A DNA stretch of 64,000 bases from Nocardia higoensis NBRC 100133 (GTDB lineage Bacteria; Actinomycetota; Actinomycetes; Mycobacteriales; Mycobacteriaceae), in contig NZ_BAGA01000116.1 of the NCBI RefSeq assembly GCF_000308595.1, positions 1-64,000 of the forward strand, in the 5' to 3' direction. The position numbers were made by a program, and so were the translations under genes. The notes under the pieces are model-generated. The model did no database searches and was not told where the DNA came from. It was given only the letters and a program-made list of their open reading frames with translations. This document shows, piece after piece, positions 1 to 7,950 of this stretch. Within the stretch, counting starts at the first letter, position 1. Every line of letters begins with the position of its first letter.

Positions 1-650
1 ATGGCGGTGCCGGAAGGCAGCAGATCCACGGCGTGCGAGGCCGCCGTCTCCAGCGTGCGCTCCAGCTTCGGCAGGCCCTCCAGCACCCCGGTCAGCGCGG
101 CCGACTTGGCCCTGATGGTCACCGCCTCCTTGAAGCCGGCCGCCGACACCAGCCGTTCCAGCTCCCGTACGTGCAGGCCGTCGGGCGAGGATGCCACGAA
201 ACGCGCCAGCAGCGCGCCCTGTTCGTACAATCGCTTGTTCCTACGGGTCACCGTGGTCGTGCCCACCTTGCATTCGCCGTTTCCGAAACACGCGATGTAG
301 AGCAGGTGCGGCCGGCCGATGTATTCGCGGATCTGCGGCGGCAATTCCTCCAGCGAACCGCGATGGTGATGCACCACCGAGAATCCCTCACGCAACCGGC
401 AACGCTCGCACTGCCTGCCGCTGGTCACCTGCGCGCGCCGCGCGCACGGAAACCGATTCCCCACGCCACCGTCGAACGTGAAATAGCCCAGACACCAACG
501 CTTTTCCTCGGCGATCCGAAATGCCAGCCGATGGCCGGCGCCGGGTAATTCCTCGATCGAGCCGTCCGGCGAGATCATCTGGTGATACCAGCTGCCGTCG
601 TCGCGCCACCGCAATCCGCCGTACAGAAATGGCTCCGCCGCGCCTGCCAA
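1..650 (-). CDS. DUF2797 family protein (3' end outside window)
   Basis: A minus-strand frame runs from a TTG at 650 through the window edge, giving 216 codons with no stop seen. Upstream GTGs at about 665 and 680 are in-frame alternatives; the TTG was chosen for the AGGGAG lying just upstream. Residues 70-110 hold four cysteines in two CxxC-like groups (FPCARRAQ and CERC), a likely zinc ribbon. Around residue 130 is the block LYIACFGNGECKVGTT followed by an arginine-rich stretch, which recalls a GIY-YIG-like core and fits the DUF2797 family as I know it. The biochemical role of this family is not established, so I assign none. Confidence 0.65.
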   Translation of the reverse strand, partial: MAGAAEPFLYGGLRWRDDGSWYHQMISPDGSIEELPGAGHRLAFRIAEEKRWCLGYFTFDGGVGNRFPCARRAQVTSGRQCERCRLREGFSVVHHHRGSLEELPPQIREYIGRPHLLYIACFGNGECKVGTTTVTRRNKRLYEQGALLARFVASSPDGLHVRELERLVSAAGFKEAVTIRAKSAALTGVLEGLPKLERTLETAASHAVDLLPSGTA

Positions 651-797
651 GATCCCGCTCCCTTTCACCCGAACGGATGACACTACCCGCGCGCGAACGG
701 TGAGACGATACGACCGCTACCTGTTCGGCATACGCGCTCGTCGTGGTGTTCCTACCGGCTCCGGGCCTGTTCTCGGCCCGTCCGGGAACCGCACGGA

Positions 798-1028
798 ATG
801 AGGGGAAATGTCGTTGTACTCGTCTGGCCGACCATCGTGACCTCCGATCCGGACTACGTCCACGCCGACGACGTGCTGGCCGAGACCATGTGCAAGGTCC
901 GGGTCATCGGGCTCGACTACAGCCGCGCCGTCGAACTGCTGCGCCTGCACTCCGCATGCCTGGCCGACGAATGCGATGTTCATCTGGCCTGCGCGGTGCA
1001 CATCGCCGACTGGCTCTACGGCCGCTGA
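798..1028 (+). CDS. small hypothetical protein (76 aa)
   Basis: The reading frame has strong G/C third-position bias, which supports real coding. The protein starts MRGNVVVLVW, has no signal peptide or membrane segment, and ends with a block containing two cysteines (SACLADECDVHLACAVHIADW, three in total with the first). I do not recognise a family. It stands between a divergent DUF2797 gene and the downstream glycosylase-like gene, with about 165 bases to the latter. No convincing Shine-Dalgarno sequence precedes the ATG, so the start is uncertain. Confidence 0.5.
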   Translation: MRGNVVVLVWPTIVTSDPDYVHADDVLAETMCKVRVIGLDYSRAVELLRLHSACLADECDVHLACAVHIADWLYGR

Positions 1029-1193
1029 GCCCGCCCGACGGTGCGCCGACCCCCGGGGCGCGGCATCCGACACCCGGGGCGGACCAGCGGAAACCGCCCG
1101 ACGGCGCTAGTCTCATGACTCGACCGATCCGGACCATCCGGGCAGGTCGCGCAACGCCGTCGGCGTGATCGGGAATCGCCGACAAGGAACGGA

Positions 1194-2297
1194 GTGTCAC
1201 TGATGGCGATCGGCAAGAACACGTCCCGGGGAATTGTTCAGCGGGCCAAAGCCACGCTCACGCGTTTGCTGCCCAAGCGGGCGAACAGCTCGGCGGCGGA
1301 GGAGGCGGCGGGGATCGCCGAAGACGCTGCTCCGGCACCTGCTTCGCCCACGGCACCGGAGTCATCGGCCGAGCCGAGCGGGCCGGCCGCGGCCTCCGCG
1401 TCCACGAATGTCGATGAAAACGTCTCGCCGTCGGACTCGACCGCAGCGGTCGACGCCGGCGAACCCGGCTCCCCCGCCGTACCCGCGCCCGATGCCGAGA
1501 ATGCGGGGTCCCCGGAGGGCGCCGAGCCCACCACCGAGAACACCGGGTCTGCCGAGCCCGCAAAGACCACCGAGTCGCCGGTAGTCGCCACGCCCGCCGA
1601 AGCCGCCGTGCACACGGTCGCCGATCCGGTGGCGACCGTTGCGGAACCCCGGGCCGCGCGCGTGGACTCGAACCTTCGCGCCCGTCGCATGGCCGACCCG
1701 GACTACCGGGAAGAGCAGTACGCGAACCGCTACGAAGGCCCCGTCGCACCGATCAATCGCCTGATCGACGAACTGGTCGCGGAGTCCGGCGAATGGATGC
1801 CCTACGTGGCGCCGGTCTACGGCGGCGTCGAGGCCCGCCTGCTCACCCTGTTCCGCGACCCCGGCCCGAAGACCAAAGTGGGCAAGGGCAGCGGGATGCT
1901 CTCCCTGGAGAACGACGACCAATCCGCCGAACGGTTCCTCGCCTTCTTCGAGGAAGCCGGCATGCGGGTCGGCGACCTGATGACCTGGAACACCTTCCCC
2001 TGGTACCTCAACCGCAAGCCGAGCACCGCCGAAATCGACCGGGGCCTCGAGCCGCTCGAGCGTGTGATCGCCCTGCTGCCGGAGTTGACGGTCGTCATGG
2101 CACACGGTCTCGACGCCCAGAATGCCTGGCGCCGCTTCGAGCGCAAGCACCCGGCCGTCGCGGGCAGGTTGCTCGTGATCCCCACGTATCACACCAGCAA
2201 GCAGGCTCTTTTCACCCCGGATCCCGACGTGCGGGCGCAGCGCGAGGCGAAACTGCGCAGCGATTTCGCGCGCGCGGCGCAGCATCTGGCTCGCTGA
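1194..2297 (+). CDS. uracil-DNA glycosylase-like protein with long disordered N-terminal tail
   Basis: The 367-residue product has two parts. Residues 25-150 are low complexity, rich in Ala, Pro, Glu, Ser and Thr, and look disordered. Residues 155-367 are a compact domain with GGVEARLLTLFRDPGP, a WNTFPWYLN block and a C-terminal YHTSKQAL block. These resemble the phosphate/uracil-binding loop, the NxFPW region and the HxS loop of uracil-DNA glycosylase superfamily proteins annotated in actinobacteria. The likely role is removal of uracil from DNA, but catalytic residues cannot be assigned with certainty. The GTG at 1194 follows AAGGAACGGA; an ATG at 1203 is an alternative. Confidence 0.6.
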   Translation: MSLMAIGKNTSRGIVQRAKATLTRLLPKRANSSAAEEAAGIAEDAAPAPASPTAPESSAEPSGPAAASASTNVDENVSPSDSTAAVDAGEPGSPAVPAPDAENAGSPEGAEPTTENTGSAEPAKTTESPVVATPAEAAVHTVADPVATVAEPRAARVDSNLRARRMADPDYREEQYANRYEGPVAPINRLIDELVAESGEWMPYVAPVYGGVEARLLTLFRDPGPKTKVGKGSGMLSLENDDQSAERFLAFFEEAGMRVGDLMTWNTFPWYLNRKPSTAEIDRGLEPLERVIALLPELTVVMAHGLDAQNAWRRFERKHPAVAGRLLVIPTYHTSKQALFTPDPDVRAQREAKLRSDFARAAQHLAR

Positions 2298-2348
2298 CCC
2301 CATCCGCCTGCCGAGCCGGGCCGCCGAGCCGGAAGTAGCCGCGGACGA

Positions 2349-4388
2349 TCAGCCCTCGCCTTCCAGGGGTTCGAGGGCGCCCACGGTCAGGCCGTTGGTG
2401 ACCAGCCGGCTGATCTGGGCGGCCAGTTCGTCGGCGCGACGGGCGGACGTGCGTAGGCGGTACAGGCGGGCGAAGGCGGCGCCGTATTCGCGTTGGCGCG
2501 AGAGCGGGAGCAAGGGAATACGGATTCGCTGCGGCACGAGGCGGACCGTGGAGCCGAGGGTGGAAGCCGCGGCGTCGGGGCTGCCGGCGAAGCCGGCGAC
2601 GAACCAGGGGTCGAGGCGGTCGGGGTCGACGCGGAGGGCGACGACATTGGGGCCGATGGCCGCACCGAGCCATTTCGCCGGAGCCACTCGGGCGTGCACG
2701 GCGCGATCGCGGCCGCCGTGCACGAGGGGGACGATGACATCGTGCGACTCGACGCGCAGGACGGCGCGTTGCCAGGTGTCGTCGACGAGGCCGGTGGGAT
2801 CGCTGTCGGCGGCGACATCGCGGCCGGTGAGGGCGGGCGTGCCGAAATCTTCTTCCGACGGGTCGGCGCCGGTGGCGGGGTTCAGCACTTCCAGGGCGCC
2901 GCCCGCGGCCAGGTCGCGAACGGTCGCGGTGCGCCAGGCGGGCGCGTCGGCGGCGGTGAGGATCTTCAATTCGGATGCCGCGCTGCGCAATCCGTCGAGT
3001 TCGGCGAACAGATCGCGCAGCGCGGTGGTGACGGCTTCGCCGGTGCGGTCGGCATCGACGGCGGCGCGGACGTGGCGAGCCGGGGTGAGGTCGACCTCGT
3101 CGTCGAGGACGTCCATCACGCGGACCACAGCCGCCGCATCGGTGGCATCTGTTCGCGCGCGGTCGCCGCGGGCGAACGCGCGCCAGGTTTCGGTGATCAG
3201 GCGGGTGAGTTCGGTCCAGTTCGGCTGCTCGCCGGTGGAATCGGGGGCTCGGCGCGCGGTGTCGAGGAAGAGTACGTCGTCGGGGGCGGGCCGGTCGGGC
3301 GCGGGGCGGGTCAGCACCCACAGTTGCAGCGCGATCTGACGGGGCGGGGCGAGACCGGCGGGAAGGCCGATCACGGCGCGTAACGCGCCCGCGCGCAACA
3401 GGTTCGCGCGAATCCGTCGGCCACTGGAGCGCATCGCCACGGCGGGCGGCAGCAGCAGGACGGCACGACCACCGGGGCGCAGGTGCGCCAGGGCGTGCTG
3501 CACCCAGGCCAGTTCCGATTCCACGCGCGGGGGGACGCCGTACTCCCACCGTGGGTCCAGCGCCAGCCGGTCGGCACCCCAATCACGCTGCTGGAAAGGG
3601 GGATTGCTGATGACGGCGTCGACGGTGACACCCTCGAAGGCGTCCTCGGTCAAGCTGTCGCCCGCTTCCACGGTGACCGACGCGGTCCCGTCGCGGGACG
3701 ACGGCGCGGCCCCGGCCTCGGAGATGTCGCGCACGGCGTCGAGGGCGAGCAGGGCGCGGGCGCGGTGAACCTGGACCGGTAGCAGGTCCTGGCCGAGCAA
3801 TCGGCGCGCTCCCGCCCGGGCGGCGGCGCGCAGTAGCGAACCACTACCGCACGCCGGATCGAGCACTTCGGCGGGCACGGCGGCCGGGACGGTCGTCCCG
3901 ATCCCGCGAGGCACGCCGACCTCCCGGATGAGTTCGACGATCAACTGCGCCAACGGTTCCGGGGTGGGATAGACGCCGGTCGTCGGGCTCTCCTCGAGGC
4001 CGCGCTCGGCCAGGACATCGAGTACGACGGCCGGATCGTCGGCGCGCGCGGCGGCGCGGACCGCGCGGCGCACGTCGTCGTCGGAAGAATCCGGCTGCGG
4101 ATCGGCGGCGAGGGCGGGCAATTCGTCGATGAGGGCGGGGATGTCCTGGGGGCGCACCGCGGCCCGCAGGACGCTGCGCAGCTCACGGACCGGTGATTCG
4201 GCCGACTCGACGCCGTGCCGGCGCAGCCAGTCGCGCACATCGGCGAGTTCGAACAGCGGTCGGGTCTCGCTGCCGCCGGCGGGGGACGGAAAGTCGGGGT
4301 GACGTCGCCGCCAGTTGCTGACGGTCGCACGAGTGACGCCGGCCAGCCGAGAGATCTCCGCGGCCGTGACCTGTGGGGTGTCGTTCAT
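2349..4388 (-). CDS. orphan N-6 adenine DNA methylase with N-terminal HTH
   Basis: The start at 4388 is fixed by AAAGGAGGGG just upstream; the product is 679 aa. Residues 8-32 (AAEISRLAGVTRATVSNWRRR) form a helix-turn-helix. Residues 175-200 hold the AdoMet motif VLDPACGSGSLL and residues 262-265 the catalytic NPPF, which together indicate a type I HsdM-like N6-adenine methylase. The last ~180 residues, from AWRTATVRDLAAGGALEVLNP onward, resemble an HsdS-type target-recognition region, so modification and specificity seem fused. No restriction subunit is adjacent. It is divergent from the zinc-ribbon gene at 4540 and shares a promoter region with a 12-bp inverted repeat. Possible roles are epigenetic regulation or a solitary modification enzyme. 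Confidence 0.8.
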   Translation of the reverse strand: MNDTPQVTAAEISRLAGVTRATVSNWRRRHPDFPSPAGGSETRPLFELADVRDWLRRHGVESAESPVRELRSVLRAAVRPQDIPALIDELPALAADPQPDSSDDDVRRAVRAAARADDPAVVLDVLAERGLEESPTTGVYPTPEPLAQLIVELIREVGVPRGIGTTVPAAVPAEVLDPACGSGSLLRAAARAGARRLLGQDLLPVQVHRARALLALDAVRDISEAGAAPSSRDGTASVTVEAGDSLTEDAFEGVTVDAVISNPPFQQRDWGADRLALDPRWEYGVPPRVESELAWVQHALAHLRPGGRAVLLLPPAVAMRSSGRRIRANLLRAGALRAVIGLPAGLAPPRQIALQLWVLTRPAPDRPAPDDVLFLDTARRAPDSTGEQPNWTELTRLITETWRAFARGDRARTDATDAAAVVRVMDVLDDEVDLTPARHVRAAVDADRTGEAVTTALRDLFAELDGLRSAASELKILTAADAPAWRTATVRDLAAGGALEVLNPATGADPSEEDFGTPALTGRDVAADSDPTGLVDDTWQRAVLRVESHDVIVPLVHGGRDRAVHARVAPAKWLGAAIGPNVVALRVDPDRLDPWFVAGFAGSPDAAASTLGSTVRLVPQRIRIPLLPLSRQREYGAAFARLYRLRTSARRADELAAQISRLVTNGLTVGALEPLEGEG

Positions 4389-4455
4389 ACCCCTCCTTTC
4401 TTGTCGCACAAGCTTCCGCCAAGCATGCCAGTGTGTCAATCATGGTTGTATTAGT

Positions 4456-4517
4456 TGACAATGTTTTCACTCTCTTCTACCTTAGGCGAAGTTCGAAACG
4501 ACTGAAAACATTGTTCA
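4456..4517. promoter_or_regulatory. inverted repeat in divergent promoter region
   Basis: This AT-rich island lies in a GC-rich neighbourhood. ACAATGTTTTCA at 4458-4469 is matched by TGAAAACATTGT at 4503-4514, a perfect 12-bp inverted repeat with a 33-base spacer. A TTGACA at 4455-4460 overlaps the left arm and could be a -35 element for the gene at 4540. The repeat sits between the methylase and the zinc-ribbon operon, so it may be an operator for both. Confidence 0.5.
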
Positions 4518-4539
4518 CCACACAGGCAGGAGAGACACT

Positions 4540-5127
4540 ATGCCGAGCCACCGACACCGCCGGGCCGACCATCGCCGCACCGGCGGCCGCCGCACCCTCG
4601 GTTGTGGCGAGGACCTGCGCAAACGTTCCGCCCGGGTGCCCACCACGCGCTGCATCAACGGTGGCAAGCGGCGTTACTTCACCCGGAGCGACGCCGAACT
4701 CGCGTTGTCGGGGGTCGATCACGACGACCCGCGCCGTCGGGAACAGCGCTGCTACCAGTGCCCGGCCTGCCACGGCTGGCATCTCACCAGCCTGTCGCTG
4801 GCGGAATACGTCGAGACCCGCATCCCCCAGCGATCACACGACACCCCTGCTCATCCGCGGCGCATCGATCGAGGCGCCACGACGGCGTCCCGCCCCGCCC
4901 GCGCGGCGCGCGTCTCGTTCGACCACATCACCGCCGGTCCCGCGCCCAGCCCCGCCGAGGTGGCCGCGAGGGCCCGCACACGCGCCCCGGTTCGACCTGC
5001 GCCACAGGAGAAGCCGACGACATGGCCCGGCTTCGGCGCACTGCTGCGCGCATGGCTCCGCCGCCGGCTCACCCATCCCGCCCTCCCGGCCGTGCTGCGC
5101 CGGGCTTCGAAAGGACACCGCTCGTGA
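4540..5127 (+). CDS. zinc-ribbon-like hypothetical protein
   Basis: The ATG at 4540 is preceded by AGGAGAG at suitable spacing, giving 195 aa. Residues 35-90 contain a block starting TRCINGGKRRYFTRSDAELAL and ending RCYQCPACHGWHLTS. This is a small CxxC-containing ribbon with a GWHLT ending, which I recognise only as a recurrent actinobacterial/phage-like hypothetical motif. The remainder is Arg/Pro/Ala-rich and probably unstructured. It leads a possible three-gene unit, overlapping the 37-aa frame at 5124 by four bases. The function is unknown; nucleic-acid binding is a guess from the ribbon and high positive charge. Confidence 0.55.
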   Translation: MPSHRHRRADHRRTGGRRTLGCGEDLRKRSARVPTTRCINGGKRRYFTRSDAELALSGVDHDDPRRREQRCYQCPACHGWHLTSLSLAEYVETRIPQRSHDTPAHPRRIDRGATTASRPARAARVSFDHITAGPAPSPAEVAARARTRAPVRPAPQEKPTTWPGFGALLRAWLRRRLTHPALPAVLRRASKGHRS

Positions 5128-5237
5128 TCATCCGCTCCGCCCCCGCCGCCCTCGCCGCCGTCGGCACCCGCATGGGCGTCCCGGCGACCGCGCACGCCGA
5201 AGCGCACACCTGGATCCGCGAAACCTACCGGCCCTGA
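5124..5237 (+). CDS. 37-aa translationally coupled small ORF
   Basis: A GTG at 5124 overlaps the stop of the upstream gene (GTGA) and is preceded by AAAGGA at 5110-5115, the normal pattern for coupled translation. The product begins MIIRSAPAALAAVG and ends IRETYRP, with a mildly hydrophobic first half. No family is recognised. The evidence is the ribosome site, the overlap and the open frame only. Confidence 0.35.
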   Translation: MIIRSAPAALAAVGTRMGVPATAHAEAHTWIRETYRP

Positions 5238-5263
5238 CGGCCTTTCACCCCGAGGACGAAACC

Positions 5264-6067
5264 ATGACCGACCACTCTTCTGGACAGCGCCATTCCCAGC
5301 ACCCGGATCCCGGCTCTCGGCAGCCCGGCAATCAGCAGTCCCATCCTCAGCACCCCGCTGCTCAGTACTCCTATCCTCAGCACCCCGATCCTCTGCCGTC
5401 CGTTCCCCGGCCGCCCGCGGCACCTCAGCAGTTCGCCGGACAGCCCTATCAGGGGCCGCATCCGGCGCCGCGGCCGCCGAAGCGATCGACTCCGGTGTGG
5501 CCGTGGGTGCTCATCGGCGTGATGGTGCTGCTGTGCGGCGGATGCTTCGGCATCGTCGGGATGTCGTCGGATGCCGCCGACGACGGCTCCTCGACCACCA
5601 CGTTCACCACCGGCGCCGCGGCGAGCGAGCCCGCCGTCGCCGCGCCCGGGGAGGCCGCGCCACCGAAGCCGGACGCCGCTCCCGCAGGCGCGGCCGTCCG
5701 GGACGGGAAGTTCGAGTTCCGGGTGACCGCCGTCGACGGGCCGGTGAAGACGGTGGGCGACAACCAGTTCCTGCAGTCCACCGCACAGGGCGAATACATC
5801 CTGGTGCACGTGAGCGTCACCAATATCGGTGACCGGCCGCAGACCTACTTCGGCAGCAATCAGAAGCTGTTCGACGCTCAGGGCAGGCAGTACGAGAACG
5901 ACACCATGGCCGAGGTGAACCTGCACGATCACATGGCCACCACGATCAATCCGGGCAACACCATCGATGTCGTGCTCGCCTTCGACCTCCCGGTCGGCAC
6001 CGTGGCGGACAAGCTGCAGCTGCACGATTCGATGTTCTCCGGCGGGGCGAAGGTCGCTCTGCGCTGA
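5264..6067 (+). CDS. membrane-anchored DUF4352-type protein
   Basis: The 267-aa product has three parts. Residues 1-72 are a cytoplasmic Pro/Gln/His-rich segment with imperfect repeats around YPQHPDP. Residues 76-98 (VWPWVLIGVMVLLCGGCFGIVG) form a single membrane segment. The exported domain includes FEFRVTAVDG, a VHVSVTNIGDRPQ strand pair and a VVLAFDLP strand near the end. This matches the DUF4352 immunoglobulin-like/telokin fold found in many actinobacterial secreted proteins. Cysteines inside the membrane segment could mark a lipoprotein but are not at a standard lipobox. It is the last member of the 4540 unit and directly precedes the vWA/PP2C/kinase triad, about 120 bases away. Confidence 0.75.
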   Translation: MTDHSSGQRHSQHPDPGSRQPGNQQSHPQHPAAQYSYPQHPDPLPSVPRPPAAPQQFAGQPYQGPHPAPRPPKRSTPVWPWVLIGVMVLLCGGCFGIVGMSSDAADDGSSTTTFTTGAAASEPAVAAPGEAAPPKPDAAPAGAAVRDGKFEFRVTAVDGPVKTVGDNQFLQSTAQGEYILVHVSVTNIGDRPQTYFGSNQKLFDAQGRQYENDTMAEVNLHDHMATTINPGNTIDVVLAFDLPVGTVADKLQLHDSMFSGGAKVALR

Positions 6068-6190
6068 GACCGGACCCGGCGGTTGTCGAGCGGATGACCG
6101 ACAGACGCCGACCGGTCCGGAATGTCATGCTGACGATCCCCGAAACGGTTCGGGTGCTCATTGTTCGCGAACGCGCCAGGAGGCGAACCC

Positions 6191-6889
6191 TTGTCGCACT
6201 TCACCATCCCCCTCAACGAGGCCAATCCCGATCCCCGCGTGGCCTGCATCGTGCTCGCGGATGTGTCGGGGTCGATGTCGGGTGCGCCGATCGCCGCACT
6301 GGAGAAAGGCTTCGCCGCGTTCGTCGAGTACGTCACCGATGACGACCTGACGCGCAAGCGGGCCGAGGTCGCGGTGATCACCTTCGGCACCCAGGCCCAG
6401 CTGGCGGTGCCGTTGCAGGAAGCGCGAACGCTCGAGCCGATCCCGTTCTCCGCGAGCGGCAGCACGAACATGGCCGATGCCATCGACATGGCGATCGACA
6501 TGATCGACGAGCGCAAACGCGAGTACAAGGCCGGCGGCATCCAGTACTTTCGGCCGTGGTTGCTGCTGCTGACCGACGGCGCGCCGAACCAGCAGGGCTT
6601 CGACGCGGCCGTGGCGCGGCTGAACGCGCTCGAAGCCGCCAAGGGCGTCACGGTCTTCGCGGTCGGCGTCGGCGACAACGTCGACTACCGGCAGCTCGGG
6701 CGGGTGAGCACCCAGCGTCGGCCCGTCCCGCTGGCCGGACTGCAGTTCTCCGAGTTCTTCGAATGGTTGTCGGCCTCGCTCGGCAATATGGCCGCCTCGG
6801 GTAACCACGGCCGTTCGGACGAGCAGGTGGCGCAGAACTCCGGCCAGCAGGTGCCGCTCGCACCGCTGGACGGTTGGGCGACCGCCTGA
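6191..6889 (+). CDS. TerY-like von Willebrand factor A protein
   Basis: The TTG at 6191 follows a perfect AGGAGG at 6178-6183; an in-frame TTG at 6161 lacks one. The 232-aa product is one vWA domain. The MIDAS metal site is visible as D24-V-S-G-S28, T92 in GSTNMADA, and the Asp of LLTDGAP near residue 128. No signal peptide is present, so it acts in the cytoplasm. It overlaps the PP2C gene by one base and is followed by a kinase with a zinc ribbon. This is the architecture of the TerY-P triad described in tellurite-resistance-associated stress systems, where the vWA protein is thought to scaffold phospho-signalling. No terD, terC or terF is in this window. Confidence 0.8.
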   Translation: MSHFTIPLNEANPDPRVACIVLADVSGSMSGAPIAALEKGFAAFVEYVTDDDLTRKRAEVAVITFGTQAQLAVPLQEARTLEPIPFSASGSTNMADAIDMAIDMIDERKREYKAGGIQYFRPWLLLLTDGAPNQQGFDAAVARLNALEAAKGVTVFAVGVGDNVDYRQLGRVSTQRRPVPLAGLQFSEFFEWLSASLGNMAASGNHGRSDEQVAQNSGQQVPLAPLDGWATA

Positions 6890-7947
6890 TGGTTTACCTG
6901 CGCCCCATCGCCGCACTGTTCGGCCAGGCCGCAGCCGGGCCGCCGACCGACAGCCCGGACGGCGCCGACAGCCCGGATGCCGGCCGGGAAGGTCCGGCAA
7001 CCACCGAGGACCGGTCCGGGCCCGACATCGGCGCTCGCTCCGAGCCGGATGCCGCGGCCGGATCGACGCCCGGATCCGTCCCGGATGCGGGCGCGCCCGT
7101 ACGGCGCTGGGCGGTCAGCGGAGCGTCGGTCGCCGGGGAAGCGCACATCCGCAAGGGCCTCGGCTGTGACGACGCCTTCGCCTACGCGACCACCGGCGAC
7201 CTGGTCGTCGCCGCGGTCGCCGACGGCGCGGGCAGTGTCACCCAGACTTCGGCGTGGGGCTCCTACACCGTCTGCGATCGGGTCGTGACCACCGTGCTGA
7301 GCCCGGTGTTCCTCGACTGGCTCGACGACGTCCTGCGCGGCGACGAACCCGCCGAACGCCTGATGACATGGCTGTTCGAGCAGGCCCTCGGCGCTCTGCA
7401 GGCGCGGGCGCGCTATACCGGCCAGCCGATCGGCGAGCTCGCCACCACCCTGGCGGTGGCGATCGCGACGCCCGAGTTCGCGATCTTCGCCCAGATCGGC
7501 GACGGGGTGATCGCGCTGCGCGATCCGGACGGGGTGCGGACGGTGCTCGTCGAGGAGAAGGGCGAGTACGCGAACCTGACCTGGTTCGTGCAGTCGCGCG
7601 ACGCCTTCACCGCCTCGTTCCGCGTGCACACCGCCACCGATGTGACGGCCTTCGCGCTGAGCACCGACGGGATGGCCTACAAGATCACCGATGTGGCCAG
7701 CGGGGCGGCGTTCGTGCCCTTCTTCGAGGGCGCGTGGGCCGCGACCACGGCGAACGAACTGGGCGAGGTGGAGTTCCAGGCCTGGCTGAGCGCGATCCCC
7801 GAGGACCAGACCGGCGACGACAAGACCCTCGTGCTCGCGGTGCGCACCGACGACAGCGCGGCGGCAGGCGCCGGCCTGGAACGCCGGGTGCAGTCCCGGC
7901 GGCCACCGGCCTATGTCGCTCCCGCGGCGGTGGGCGCCGAAGGCTGA
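6889..7947 (+). CDS. PP2C-family protein phosphatase of TerY-P triad
   Basis: The ATG at 6889 shares its A with the stop of the vWA gene. The first 70 residues of the 352-aa product are a disordered Pro/Gly/Asp linker. The PP2C-like domain follows, with the metal-binding acidic pair at residues 94-95 (GLGCDDAF) and VADGAGS at 110-116, plus GDGVIAL and STDGMAY motifs further on. It is predicted to remove phosphate from Ser/Thr residues, probably on the products of the adjoining kinase. It lies four bases before the kinase start, so the three genes are almost certainly one transcript. Confidence 0.8.
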   Translation: MVYLRPIAALFGQAAAGPPTDSPDGADSPDAGREGPATTEDRSGPDIGARSEPDAAAGSTPGSVPDAGAPVRRWAVSGASVAGEAHIRKGLGCDDAFAYATTGDLVVAAVADGAGSVTQTSAWGSYTVCDRVVTTVLSPVFLDWLDDVLRGDEPAERLMTWLFEQALGALQARARYTGQPIGELATTLAVAIATPEFAIFAQIGDGVIALRDPDGVRTVLVEEKGEYANLTWFVQSRDAFTASFRVHTATDVTAFALSTDGMAYKITDVASGAAFVPFFEGAWAATTANELGEVEFQAWLSAIPEDQTGDDKTLVLAVRTDDSAAAGAGLERRVQSRRPPAYVAPAAVGAEG

Positions 7948-7950
7948 GCC

